Positions 21,771 through 32,638 of a DNA stretch of 64,000 nucleotides are shown piece by piece (position 1 is the first letter of the stretch; each line of letters starts with the position of its first letter). This DNA is from Sarocladium kiliense (lineage: Eukaryota > Ascomycota > Sordariomycetes > Hypocreales > Sarocladiaceae): positions 744,001 through 808,000 of the forward strand of contig JAUZTG010000016.1 in the NCBI GenBank assembly GCA_030734395.1, in the 5' to 3' direction. The translations under genes were made by a program, and so were the position numbers. The notes beneath the pieces are model-generated. The model was not told the origin of the DNA, did not search any database, and saw only the letters and a program-made list of their open reading frames with translations.

Positions 21771-24700
21771 ATGCCCGACCGCACCTCGGCGTCGTCTCGA
21801 CACGGTCAATCTCACAGGCATTCTGACACTTCTCGAACCTCAAGATCACGACGCTCATCTTCTGCTGCTGTTCCTCCCAGTCCCAGCCGAGCTCCGCCTC
21901 CTCCAGTCCCGTCAGCTTCAGCGTCTCGCCGACCTTCGGCCGTCGCCCGCGACTCCGCCCAAAGCAACTTCGACAGCAGCGTCTTCTCTCGCTCCTCCGT
22001 CTCGACTAATTTTACCACCGATTCCCGTGTTACCTCCCTCTCCTCACCTCAATATCCTCAACCAACTGCCAGCTATCGCGACTCCTTTATATCCATTGTC
22101 GACGATCCTTTCTTCCAGCGCTTTGACCCCGCCTTCAGCGCGCACGCCCCTCCCGCTACCCGCCTATCCTCTGACTCCGAAGCTGGTGACGCCGACGACG
22201 ACTCTGAAGAAGAAGACGAACGCCCGGATAGCGACGGTCAGGAGGATCCCTCCACGGCACAGTCTGCCGGTGGTCATGCTTCAAAGTCAGAACGCAATTG
22301 GCCTCCCCCGCGCCGAGAGTCGTTGACTATTGGACCAGCACAATACTGGGTGAGTGGTCCTGAAACATTGTTTCGCCCTTGCTTTGCCTCGCCTCAGATG
22401 CCTACGAAACCCCAATCAATGCCTTCTCGTCTCCCTGTTTCCTCGTTTCACAACCGTCCACTGACACCGGCGACCTGTCCTCACAGTCCCATTCTCCCGC
22501 CATGGAGAGCTTCAATATCGCCGTGATTGGCGCAACGGGGGTTGGCAAGTCCTCTTTCGTACAGCGCGTTCTCGGCTTGCAGCGGCCCTCCATGTCGAAT
22601 ACCTCGAGCGTCCGAATGACCGTCGACAACCTAACACATTTCGTCACTCTTCTCGAGCTGGATCTCGAGTACTTCGAACTCAGTCCGTCACAACCGATCC
22701 AATGGCCGAAACAAATGAACGGCCATATTGTCCCGCGCGTTGATGCAGCCCTTATACTATATGATGTCCTGGATAAGGAGTCTATCCGCGACCTGCCACA
22801 GACAGTCGGTACGTTCAGTTCTTCAGTGCCTGTTAGATATACCCGATGGCTTGAGACTGACTGCTTCAGCTGCTTTGACGAACTCGGGACTGCCTGCTAT
22901 CCTCGTGGCGTGCAAATGCGAGCATCCTGAAGATGATTGGGAGGTTGATGCCGAGGGCATGGCGAACCACAAATTCTTCAAAGCATGCATTGCAACATAT
23001 CAGATCACCAAAGACAATAACGAGACGGCAAGAGCTTGCTTACAGGCAATTCTGAAGGCCGCAATCGCCAATAGAAGAGGTCAGTATAGCCAGGGGTTTG
23101 AAGTCGGAAAGTGAAGGGCTAACGCTGTCTTCCAGAGGAACAAGGAGAGAGTGTCTCAAGAAGAAGGGCGCAGTCAGCAGCTCAAGCCGAGCCAAGCGAG
23201 GGGCCTGGTAGTCGAACACTCCCCGACCAAAGCAAACATAGCCGTGCTAGCTCTGATCTATCGCTACTCCGGGGATTTCCAAATGCTCCTGTAAAGGACA
23301 GCTATCGAGGGCAGGCAGGCCGAAGTCCGCGGCTAATGCAACAATCAGCGGCTGATGGTGACTCGAACTCGCACCAAATATATAACAGCATGCTGAGATC
23401 GACGACAGGGATCAGACTCGACCGCGGCGGAGCCGACTCATTCCTCGATATGGATGAATCCGACGCAGAGTCTTACCGATATTCAGACGATATTCCCATC
23501 CTACAGCGCAATGATGATGGCCCCGACAAGCCGTCCAAGGAGACCGGTGTCACATTTGACGCACTTGTAGATCGCTTGCTCGCACCACGTTTGTCGAAAC
23601 CCGACAACAACTTCTCAGAAGTGTTCCTTTGCCTATACCGGAAGTTCGCCGCACCAGGAGAGCTGTTCTCGGCAATTCTTGAGCGGCTGGATCGGGTCAG
23701 AGAGGACAAGACGGCCCATTACCTTTCGAAAACAGCAAATCAGCTGCGTATGATTGAGGTTATTGCGAAGTGGGTGTCTCTATACCCAGGTGACTTCGCA
23801 CGCCCAGCCACAAGACGAAATTTGGAGGAGTTTATTAGACATCTTTCAACAGAGCCCATCTTCTCGATTGCAGCACAGCAAATGCGCCGCAATCTCCATT
23901 ATAATGTTGTCGAGGACGACGATACCGGCTGGGCGAATTCCGATGAGTCAGGTGATAAGGTCGCTAGTCAGCTCCTGTCCAAGGAGATGAACGAACTGGC
24001 TGTGGGTATTAGCACGATGCAATTCGATGACGAGAACAGTGGAAGGCCATCTGCGAGTTCCGACGCCTCTCAGCTGGATCGCGGCAGCAGTGTCAGCAGC
24101 CAATTTCATTTCCATACATATGATGAGTACGAAAGGGAGGCCTCATCACTGGAACCAAGGGACCATCTTCCTATGAACAAGACCCGGTACCATATCTTCA
24201 TGGATATCCCCAACGACGACATCGCCGACGAATTGACGAGGATCGACTGGGTCATGTTCTCTTCGATCAGGATTCGCGACTTTGTCAGACACGTTAGCCT
24301 ATCTGCCAGCCAGAAGGAGAAGTGCAAGAGCCTGAAGAACGTGAATCGCATGATTGCGCACTTTAACCACATTGCCAAATGGGTGGCCAACATGATCCTT
24401 CTGCGCGACAAGCCGAAGCATCGAGCGCAGATGCTCGAGAAGTTCATGCATATCGCTGTCAAGTTGCGGCAGCTGAACAATTACAATGGCCTCGCCGCGA
24501 TCGTTGCTGGCATCAACGGCACCGCGATTCACCGTCTCGCACAGACGAGGGCCCTGGTTCCCGAAGTTGTGACGAATCGCTTTACCCGACTTTGCATATT
24601 GATGGGCACCCAGAAGAGTCATTTCGCCTACCGGCTGGCGTGGGAGAATTCTCCTCTGCCACGTATTCCTTTCATTCCACTTCATCGCCGAGACTTGGTG

Positions 24701-25049
24701 TCTGCTGAGGAAGGAAGTAAAACTTTCGTGGGTAGCAAAGGCGACCGCATCAACTGGAAGAAGTTTGAGGTCCTTGGTGAGGTGCTCTTACCGGTGATGA
24801 AGAGTCAGGGTGCGGCATATCCGAATTTGGCGAGGCATGATAACGCCAGGGAGCTGATTCTGGGATGCCGTATGCCGACTGATGATGAGGTATGTGCTCC
24901 AATACCTTTGCTCCTATTCTTCGTGAAGATCCCTTGCTGACTCTGCGTCGTAGGACATCTACCAGAGAAGCGTGCAGGTTGAGAGTGGAGCGTCTGGTGG
25001 CAGTGACTTCACAAGGAAGAAGACGTTCCCGTGGTTTGCGACGAAGTAG
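21771..25049 (+). CDS. Ras guanine-nucleotide exchange factor with N-terminal Ras-like P-loop domain
   Basis: Five exons: 21771-22349, 22487-22808, 22870-23079, 23136-24889 and 24954-25049, all with GT-AG ends and preserved frame; 986 aa. Residues 1-193 are Ser/Arg/Pro-rich and disordered. Residues about 199-371 form a Ras-like fold with an intact P-loop (GATGVGKSS), but the DxxG motif position reads as ELDLEYFEL and the NKxD position reads ACKCEH, so nucleotide binding or hydrolysis is probably altered. A RasGEF N-terminal module follows at about 509-600 (VTFDALVDRLLAPRLS). The catalytic Cdc25-type domain is at about 734-960, including VKLRQLNNYNGLAAIVAGIN and the RIPFIPLHRRDL segment (PFxGxxxxDL in canonical GEFs). 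The exchange activity would activate a Ras or Rap GTPase at membranes. GEF assignment is firm; the substrate and the role of the N-terminal domain are unknown. Confidence 0.92.
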
Positions 25050-25358
25050 AGCAAATTTAGAAGGTGAATCCACCTGGATACGAACTGGCACAGGTGTCAA
25101 GGGTGTTTTGGGGATATCAGGGGCGTTTCTTATAGATCATCTAGGCTTGAGCAATCCAAGGCAGCGTTGGAAATGTTCCATCCGTATCTTATGCATTTAT
25201 CTGCTCCGTCGGTAATTATCTTTGAAGTTGGGATTGGAAGGTGCAAGGGAGATTGGATTGTCAAGTCGGGCAGGTGTCCGAGGTGGTACAGCCGCCCTCT
25301 ACCCAGCCCCGAACCTTGACATCTCTCGAAACCGACACATCAGCCCCCAGGAATCCTT
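25050..25358. other. Short intergenic spacer between tandem plus-strand genes
   Basis: About 309 bp between the Ras-GEF stop and the next start. It presumably holds the Ras-GEF 3' UTR and the downstream promoter. No feature was recognised. Confidence 0.5.
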
Positions 25359-26935
25359 ATGGCTCCTTCAAGAGTCTCGCTTCCGCTCCTGCGACTCAGC
25401 AGCCGCCAAGAGCAGCTTGAAGTGTCCATCCGCGGATCTCTATTGCTCGACCTTCCCGCTGCAATCCTGCGTGACAACCCAGATGGAATATCGACCGCCA
25501 CAGCTCTGATTGAGGTGGCGAAAGACAGGCAGCTCTGGGTCAATCGTGTCGGGCCATGCTTGCTCTGTTTCTCGGTGTCCTCTGAGGATACTCCTCTCTC
25601 ACGTGCTGAGGTCAGAGAAAGTATACGAAACAACGATACTTGGAGTGCATTGAGTCTTCGCCTTGCAGACGTTGGTGATGGGATCATGGAAGATGTGGTG
25701 TTTTCGGTACAACATCCGGATCTGAACTCGAGTCTAATACCACCTAGGGGCGTGTTGACGGCGGAATTGAAGGAGGTGCGGGTATATATGGAGATCTCGC
25801 GGAAGAGCAGAGTGAGACCGAGGGCCAGAGGTCAGGACACCGTGATGGAGAATCCAGAGCATACCGTGGCAGGGTATGGGCTTGAAGTAGAAGACTTGAG
25901 AGCTATCGAGGATTTTCTTTCCGGGTCAGGGATTCCACAACAAGGGCCTGGTCGTCTTACCGCTTTCGCGACTTGGCCATCGCCGAATCATGCGTCCAAC
26001 AACCACAGGCCGAGAAATCCAGACAGTATCCCCCGATCATTTATACGATCTGCTATAGATGTTCTTTTGCTAGGTGGCAGGAGACGGCATGCTGGGCTCA
26101 AGAAGGTTGAAGGACATGAATGGGATGGGTTGGTGCACCTTGCGCCAGCCGTCTTCCACGTCCCATATCTGCAGGTCAGCATCGATGCATTCTCCACTCT
26201 CGCTGATGAATACCACCAGCATTGAGACTGACAGAGCTTCACCAGAACATATCTCATAAGGCGAAGTTCATGCCGACAATAGCCATGTCTCTGGCACAAC
26301 TGGCGAACGCAGAGTCTCCGAGTCTCAGAAGACTGACAGCAAGTTTCGAAGATCTGCACAATGACGACGACGAGTCAAACCTCAAGTTCCAGAGAAGTGG
26401 GAGGCAAGATGCAGTGTCTGGTGTTGAAAAGAGTATTTGGAAGACACTGCTCGGGGATACTGAAGTTCCGAAGGTAGCGATCCCGAGGGCGAAGCGGAAA
26501 CGAGCTCGTTCGGTGACGGCAGGGCTACATTTCACATCGCCGACGAGCCAGTCAGACCATATACCAAGTTCAATGGATATAATCAGTCTAGGAATGCTGC
26601 AGACGGAAGCATCTGGATACGTTGACATCCTGCAGTTAGGCGAGCCTGCTCCAGGTTCTTGGGACGTGAGGCCTCTTACACCAGGCGCCGAAGCTGATAA
26701 TGGCTCAGGAGAACGGTGCCACCAAGCCGAAGGTCCAACACTCAAGATTTCAGACACATTTCTATGTGCTTCATTGTCTATTCCAGACACGGACGATGGA
26801 TTACAAACAGCTCAAGGCGGTCTGCACGGGTGGGAAACCCGTTGTCGAGACATGGAGCCTGTGGACACTGGATGCCAACTATTTCACGATGGGGAAGATA
26901 CATTGATCATGGGCGCACATAGAACAATGAGATGA
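25359..26935 (+). CDS. Protein of unknown function (about 504 aa)
   Basis: Not recognised. The best model is two exons, 25359-26174 and 26237-26935, joined in phase 0 by a 62-nt intron with GTCAGC donor, GACTGAC branch region and CAGAG acceptor. An acceptor two bases earlier breaks frame. The N-terminal 270 residues look globular (LEVSIRGSLLLDLPAAIL, IDVLLLGGRRRHAG, VHLAPAVFHVPYLQ). The C-terminal half is more polar, with a basic patch (PRAKRKRARS) that could be a nuclear localisation signal. No signal peptide or membrane span is visible. It follows the Ras-GEF gene in tandem, but nothing suggests a shared function. The intron is the weakest part of the model; two separate shorter genes are an alternative. 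Confidence 0.6.
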
Positions 26936-27522
26936 GCCGTGTGAACAGGAGTGTTGATGTGCCACTGAGTGGGGGATTGTCTCCCAAAAAAGCCGTGTGT
27001 GCTAGTCTCATCAATGCGAATCTTGTCTGCAGCACCTCTTTTTTTTTGGCTTCTTTTTTGGCTTGGTTTCATTCTTGATCAATCTTCTAACCGTACGAGA
27101 CTACATCCGATTGAGACATATTCTCACCTCCTTCTTTTCTTTCTCTTCCCTCTTCTGGAGCAAAAAAAGAAACGCTTTACGTATTCACACACGTAGCCTG
27201 AGCACATTGTGTTCCACTACAAGTTGGTACGTCTTGACAATTGGAGTTCTTGTATATTTCCGAGCGCCGAATCAAAAAGTAAAAAACATTGGTTACTATT
27301 CAAATACATGGCCAAAGAGAGGCTGCGATTCTCCCTCTTCCCTTCTCAATCTCCGTGCGGTAACCCCAAGTCCTCGGATGCGAACTCCTTCCTACATTCG
27401 CAGGCTCTCTTGGCTCTTCTGCTCGCAAAGACAGCAGCACTCCAAAAACAATGGTAGTAGATAGAATCGAATATGTGACGGTTGGGAAACGAATGGTGCA
27501 GACCCATTAAGATCGAAGCTTC
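26936..27522. other. Convergent 3' intergenic region
   Basis: A 587-bp T-rich region between convergent genes, with a T8 run near 27039-27046 and several TTTTCTTT stretches. Probably the 3' UTRs of both neighbours. No gene was recognised. Confidence 0.55.
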
Positions 27523-27762
27523 TTATCTCCTTGCGTTGGGCTTGGTCGGGGCTGCTGCCTTCTTCTTCGCCTTCTTATCCTCCTTGGCCTTCTTTTGCTC
27601 TGGCTTCAGGGTTGCATAGTGGATGTACCAGTGGATAGTGACCTGGATACCGAGACCGACGAGGACGACTAGAAGATAGGTGAAGAGCTCGGGTTGGTCA
27701 TTGAGAACGGCGACTGCCTCGTCGGTGGCACCGATAGAGCTGAAGAAATCGAACTGGCCCAT
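27523..27762 (-). CDS. Small single-span membrane protein with lysine-rich tail (79 aa)
   Basis: Not identified. The start is the ATG at 27762 (MGQFDFFSSIG). The frame stays open upstream, but those residues look like translated leader. One hydrophobic segment of about 21 residues spans roughly positions 29-48 (TYLLVVLVGLGIQVTIHWY). It is followed by a strongly basic C-terminus with repeated Lys-Lys/Ala blocks (KKAKEDKKAKKKAAAPTK) that should stay in the cytosol or matrix by the positive-inside rule. The architecture fits small ER or mitochondrial membrane-complex subunits, but no family was recognised. It is divergent from the mitochondrial uS5 gene. Confidence 0.75.
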   Translation of the reverse strand: MGQFDFFSSIGATDEAVAVLNDQPELFTYLLVVLVGLGIQVTIHWYIHYATLKPEQKKAKEDKKAKKKAAAPTKPNARR

Positions 27763-28503
27763 CGTAATCGGCGTTGTGTTTTTCTGCGCAGGGGAATAAG
27801 TTCGAGCGCGGCGATTTAAGAATAGGGGCGGTTGTATGCTCGGTTTCGCAGTGGATGGTAGCTGAAGTAATAGCGATTGGGGAGTTGGACGAGCCTGCGT
27901 CTCTATATGTGTAAAGGACGAGAATGTACAGGGAGGGAGGATTACAAGAAAATCGTAGGATATCACCAAAATTGACACACAAAGAGAGAGAAAAGAGTGA
28001 GGCTTGCAAATGGCAAGTTTGAGACTCAGCAGAGGTCTACGGAGGAAAGTGAGGTTGTTGAAACGAGCTGTGTCGCGGTGACCGGGGGGCTGGCCTGAGA
28101 CGTTTCAGCATCGTGACGGGGGCAGGACTGGGCGGTTTCTAGGTGGCGTGATGGACTGGGAGTAGGCCGATCAGCGAGGCCAATGTAGCGTGAAATGATC
28201 CATTAGAGCTCAAGTAGACTTTTCGGCCTGACAATCGGAAAGTGAGGGATGTTGGACTTAAGATGGAGAGATTGTTGGCGATGAGATGAGGAGAGGAGAC
28301 ACGTGATCCAACCGTTCCCCTGGACGTCCAGCGTAGACCCACCTTTTGCCATTCTGGGTGCCTGCTTCTAGAGTCCCCGAAAAATCTAAAGCTTCGTTGA
28401 TGAACCACCACGCGACACGCCCGTGAGGATCACCCGTCCTAGCTCCCTCCGACGCAGCTTCACGACCTGCTCTCTCCTCCGAATTGGACACCAGAGAGAG
28501 GCC
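27763..28503. promoter_or_regulatory. Divergent promoter region, 79-aa protein / mitochondrial uS5
   Basis: A 741-bp spacer between divergent starts. A CACGTGATCC string near 28299-28308 is a core CACGTG E-box palindrome, the kind bound by bHLH factors. No TATA element is convincing. The open frame reaching left of the uS5 start (to 28423) has no ATG before 28504. Confidence 0.5.
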
Positions 28504-30084
28504 ATGAGCGCTGCTCGACCGGCACGTAGCCTGCTTGGCCGCTGCGTCGCTGCCGCTGCGTCTGCCACCCCGAGACGAACTTCACCCGTAACCACCCTCT
28601 CCTGTCTCCGACAATTCCACAACACCTCGGCCGCTCGGTCAAAACGAAGATCACGATTCAAAAATGTTACTGCCGAGGAGATGGGGCTTTTGAAGGGGGA
28701 CAAGATGAAGAAGTACACCGAGGAGAAGTTCCCAGATCTGCCTGAGGAGTACTATAAGCAGATTGAGAAGAAGTACGGCGCGGCACACGTCGAGGCCATC
28801 AAGGCTGGTCAGAAGGCTGTCAGCCCCGAGGATCTGGCTTTGCAGGGTCGTCTCCGCGATGACGACTACAGGCCTGAGTATATCGAAGATTACGCCACGC
28901 TGGACCCCAAGATCGACATCCGACCTGACACTGGTGCTGGCAAGGCGCAGAAGCCCCATTGGCCAACGCTGGGCGAGTTCGGTGACGACTTCGGTCTGAA
29001 GATGATCAGACTTACGCAGAAGTCCACTGATGATCAACTTTCGAGGGCAATGGTCCGCGCCTTGCGCAAGGTCAAGGAGTCTAAGGGTGCCGAGCTTCTG
29101 GACCTTACGATCGAGGAACTCGACGATCTCGAGAAGGACCCCGAGCTACTGCAGAAGTACCTTGCCGTTGAGGGTGACCTTCAGGCAGATCCCAACGCCC
29201 AAGGGCCGGAATATATGACTCGTGCCCAGGCTGAGCAGCTCGATGAGGCTATCGAGAAGGAGATGCAGGCACAGCTGGACAATATCGAGCGCCATGACGA
29301 TGTTGCTTCCATCTCGCCTACAGGAATGGAGCTCATCGCCGATGGCCCCGCCGGTACCATCCGCGCGCACTCAGCCGAGTCCCTCGAATTCGGCAAAATC
29401 CCCGGTGTCGCCGGCCTCTACAAGCTCCCCAACCCTGATGAGGAGGGCGCGGACGACGATGGTGCGTACCAGGAGATCCAGCGCCTCACAGGTATGAGCC
29501 TCTATGAGCTGCAGAGTCTCTTCAACAAAGTGCTCGTCACTCGATTTGTCCACAACCAGACGCGTCTGGGCAAGGTACGCAGCTTGTCGGTGTTAGCGAT
29601 CTGTGGCAATGGAAATGGAAGGCTGGGTATGGCGATGGCGAAGAGTACGGAGCCGGAGGTTGCGACGCAGACGGCGAAGCTGCTGGCTATTCGCAACATG
29701 AAGCCGGTCAGGCGGTATGAGAACCGGACAGTGTATGGGAACGTGAAGGCCAAGGTCTCGGGTACGGTCGTCGAGCTGTTCGCCCGTCCACCAGGTATGT
29801 TCACATCCTCGCTCATATCCACTGATATCAACGATAGTCTTGCTAACACCACTTTCTTCACAGGCTTTGGTCTCCGTGTCCCACACCGTATTTTCGAGAT
29901 GTGCCGCGCTGCTGGCCTTCACGACCTCGCATCCAGCATGCCCCGTTCCAAGAACCCGATGAACTCCGTCAAGGCGGCGTATCAGGCGCTTCTGAATCAG
30001 CCTGATCCGGAAGAGATCGCGATTGGACGAGGAAAGAAACTTGTTGATGCTCGCAAGGTGTACTATGGTGGCTCGGTGTATTAG
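28504..30084 (+). CDS. MRPS5: Mitochondrial small ribosomal subunit protein uS5m
   Basis: Component of the mitochondrial 37S/28S ribosomal subunit. Two exons, 28504-29794 and 29864-30084, with a 69-nt intron (GTATGT...TTCACAG, phase 1), encoding 503 aa. The intron length is a multiple of three with no stop, so unspliced RNA would add 23 residues. Splicing is supported because it restores FARPPGFGLRVPHRIFEM in the S5 domain. Residues 1-45 form an Arg/Ala/Ser-rich import presequence. A long charged, helical N-terminal extension follows (KKYTEEKFPDLPEEYYKQIE). The S5 double-stranded-RNA-binding domain starts at VTRFVHNQTRLGKVRSLSV, and the C-terminal S5 fold ends near residue 480. The start is the first ATG in frame. 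The extension is typical of fungal mitoribosomal uS5. Confidence 0.95.
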   Translation: MSAARPARSLLGRCVAAAASATPRRTSPVTTLSCLRQFHNTSAARSKRRSRFKNVTAEEMGLLKGDKMKKYTEEKFPDLPEEYYKQIEKKYGAAHVEAIKAGQKAVSPEDLALQGRLRDDDYRPEYIEDYATLDPKIDIRPDTGAGKAQKPHWPTLGEFGDDFGLKMIRLTQKSTDDQLSRAMVRALRKVKESKGAELLDLTIEELDDLEKDPELLQKYLAVEGDLQADPNAQGPEYMTRAQAEQLDEAIEKEMQAQLDNIERHDDVASISPTGMELIADGPAGTIRAHSAESLEFGKIPGVAGLYKLPNPDEEGADDDGAYQEIQRLTGMSLYELQSLFNKVLVTRFVHNQTRLGKVRSLSVLAICGNGNGRLGMAMAKSTEPEVATQTAKLLAIRNMKPVRRYENRTVYGNVKAKVSGTVVELFARPPGMFTSSLISTDINDSLANTTFFTGFGLRVPHRIFEMCRAAGLHDLASSMPRSKNPMNSVKAAYQALLNQPDPEEIAIGRGKKLVDARKVYYGGSVY

Positions 30085-30387
30085 ATGGAGAAGAGGAGGA
30101 GAGGATGACTGTGTATATCAAACGTGTACCCGTATAGGACTTTGAGAGGGGGTTTGCCCATTGTAGCATCTGGCGTGGATAGCTACGTGTATCACTGCAT
30201 CATATAAAGCTTCATGTTCCTTGTTTCATTTGGGTATCATGGTAGTCGTTCTCGTAATGTGTCAAGACCATGGCGCTCTATCGCGCCGTTCCAACTCAGG
30301 TCACCACCCATCGTTGCAGATATCAGCCCAGGTTGCCTCTCCCCGATCCGCGCTATGTTCGTGTTATGTACCAGGTGCAAACCTCCC
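30085..30387. other. Convergent intergenic spacer
   Basis: About 303 bp between the uS5m and Dad3 stop codons; presumably 3' UTRs. Nothing else is visible. Confidence 0.5.
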
Positions 30388-30807
30388 CTATTGGGCGCTC
30401 TGGTCGCCCCAGTCGATCTCCTGCTGAAGCACAATGCTGTACACACTTGCCTTGAGTAACGTGAAGGCCAAGCTCGTCTTGCGCTCTAGTTCGCGGAGAC
30501 CGTCGAGAATGTCGCTGCTCGGGTTTGAGGCAAGGTGATCGACGGTAGAAGCCAGCTGTTTCCCCATTAGTCATGTCGCTTGCCAGGAGCAGGCGTGTGA
30601 TCGTGCTCGAGCAACTCTGAGAACGAATAGAGGGGTTACGCGTGAGGATGGATGGCTGCTTACCTTCTTCATATTTTCAGCCAGGCGTTCATACTCCTCG
30701 AGGACTTCTTGCTCAAGGGGGGTGAGCTCCGGCGGGGACAGGAGGTTACTGTTAGAGGACGTTGATTGCTCCATGCTGATAAGCGTTGATCTGGCCTCTA
30801 TTGACAA
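30388..30807 (-). CDS. DAD3: DASH/Dam1 complex subunit Dad3
   Basis: Small subunit of the DASH ring complex that couples fungal kinetochores to spindle microtubules. Two exons, 30807-30664 and 30555-30388, with a 108-nt intron (GTAAGC...AACAG, phase 0); the second exon was recovered by splicing. The product is 103 aa from the first ATG, or 92 aa from the second at 30774, which starts MEQSTSSN and is also plausible. The conserved core reads LTPLEQEVLEEYERLAENMKK, continuing into LASTVDHLASNPSSDILDGL and LERKTSLAFTLLKASVYSI, a helical pattern typical of Dad3. It has no membrane or catalytic motif, as expected. It is divergent from the Mob1 gene. Confidence 0.88.
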
Positions 30808-31689
30808 TCGATGGAGGAGGATTGTCGTGGCGGGACAAGCGCGTCTGAAGCTGGAGAGTGCGATTTTGGCGGGGTCGCGGTGGGTGCTCTACGCGGTGTG
30901 CAGGTAGGGTACTAAGGTATCATCGCCAGCGTTGTGGACTGGATGCATATCGAATCTCAATGGTCCTACATTTAAACACTTGGGCGTCTGGCATATTTGA
31001 AATATCATTGAGGTACTTCGTTAAATCGCGAGTACTTTGGCTCAGCTTGTCTTCTTGCGATGATTGCCAGCCAGAGACCAAAAGGGTTGGATATATGTAG
31101 GTTACGGAGATTCTTTCAACGTCAACAAAAAACGGAACTCACGGGTGATGTCAGAATAGAAATAAAAAAACGCTACAGATTACTATCAGGCCTAGTTGGC
31201 AATTACTTAAGACATCTTCAATATCCTGTTCGCAATTCCAAGGCGCCTCGAGACACGCTTTTCCGCTGGTCTGGCGTGAGTATAGGGTATGAACGTTGGC
31301 TCCGGGCGCCTAGCAACGACCAAAGAGGTAATCCAGTAAACAGTCCCACTGGGCAGCTCCCACTTCCATCTCCATCGTCATTCGAACCACACTCGGCCAT
31401 TCCTCTGGTCGTTTTCCCATCATTGTTGCAACCCATCTTCCAACTTATACGCTCAAGACACGCTCAAGAGAGGCACGTACCGCGCGAGAGATTGTCTTGG
31501 AAACATTGACTCCGGTTTGCGCTCCTTGTTCGAACATCACATGCCGCCCATTGCCCCGCTAACCATTGGAATGCGCAGGTCAAACAGCCACCGGTCGTTC
31601 TCGATATTATACAGCCAGACGGCCTTGATTGCCATCACCATGGCTCAGTTTCTCACAACAGTGTTCGTTGATCCCTTCACACCGTCATC
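30808..31689. promoter_or_regulatory. Divergent promoter region, Dad3 / Mob1
   Basis: A spacer of about 880 bp between two cell-division genes. The Mob1 side becomes pyrimidine-rich and carries an ATG-containing string at 31629-31690 (frames ending within 100 codons) that could be an upstream ORF or a non-annotated first exon. No defined motif was assigned. Confidence 0.45.
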
Positions 31690-32638
31690 ATGTCTCTCCT
31701 CTTCCGCTACCTGACGCCCAAGGCGTACTCGACCATGTCGAAGCTCGACAACACCATCATCCCAGTCCACACCGACGAGCCCGTTGCCGATCCCCTTGGA
31801 ATCATAAACAATACTAACGAGAGATCTTTGACGGACAGCAACCAGAGGACAAGGAATCAGTTCCGTCCACGAGTTGGCAAAGGAGGCAGTACAAGCGCCC
31901 AGCTGAGGCAGTATGCAGAGGTTACGCTTGGTGGTGGTAGTCTGCGGAAGGTGGTAGCCCTGCCCGAAGGCGAGGACGAGAATGAGTGGCTGGCCGTCAA
32001 CAGTGAGTTATGGCTCTGCCCCTACATGTAGTATGCCTGTGCTGAAGGAATGTCACAGTGGTCGACTTCTACAACCAAATCAACCTGCTCTACGGCGCTA
32101 TTACCGAGTTCTGCTCCCCACAGTCATGCCCCGAAATGAAGGCTACCGATGAGTATGGTAACTGAGATATGTATACTTTACGAGATACTGATACCGGAAC
32201 TCAGGTTCGAGTACCTCTGGCAGGACAATGAAAACTACAAGCGGCCGACAAAGATGCCAGCACCTGTGTACATCGAGCACTTGATGACGTGGGTGCAGTC
32301 CAAGATTGACAACGAGCAGGACCTCCCAAGCAAGATTGGTATGAGCGCAGCCCTATTCAAAGCAGTTCTTGATCGACTGACACTAATGATCCTTAGGCGT
32401 CCCATTCCCCAAGTCATTCCCTGCCCTCGTTCGTCAGATCTTCAAACGCATGTACCGCGTTTACGCTCACATCTACTGCCACCATTACCCCGTGATCCGT
32501 GAGCTTGGACTCGAGCCCCATCTCAACACCAGTTTCAAGCAATACGTCCTTTTCATTGACGAGCACGGCCTGGCAAGCGGCAGGGATTACTGGGGTCCCC
32601 TCGGCGATCTGGTGGACAGCATGCTCAAGAGTGATTGA
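31690..32638 (+). CDS. MOB1: Mob1-family kinase activator
   Basis: Co-activator of NDR/LATS-type kinases (Dbf2/Sid2) in mitotic exit and septation. Four exons: 31690-32002, 32059-32152, 32205-32338 and 32397-32638, all with in-frame GT-AG introns of 52-58 nt; 260 aa. The Mob core starts near RTRNQFRPRVGKGGSTSAQL. Zinc ligands are visible as FCSPQSCPEM and later YAHIYCHHYPVI. Other family signatures are VVDFYNQINLLYGAITEFC, YLWQDNENYKRP and SFKQYVLFIDEH. The first 45 residues (MSLLFRYLTPKAYSTMSK...) are not typical of Mob1, which normally starts close to the RTR region. The true N-terminus may lie in a different upstream exon; an ATG at 31639 opens MAQFLTTV, which resembles Mob1 starts but has no clear donor. 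Core identity is certain; the start is not. Confidence 0.92.
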
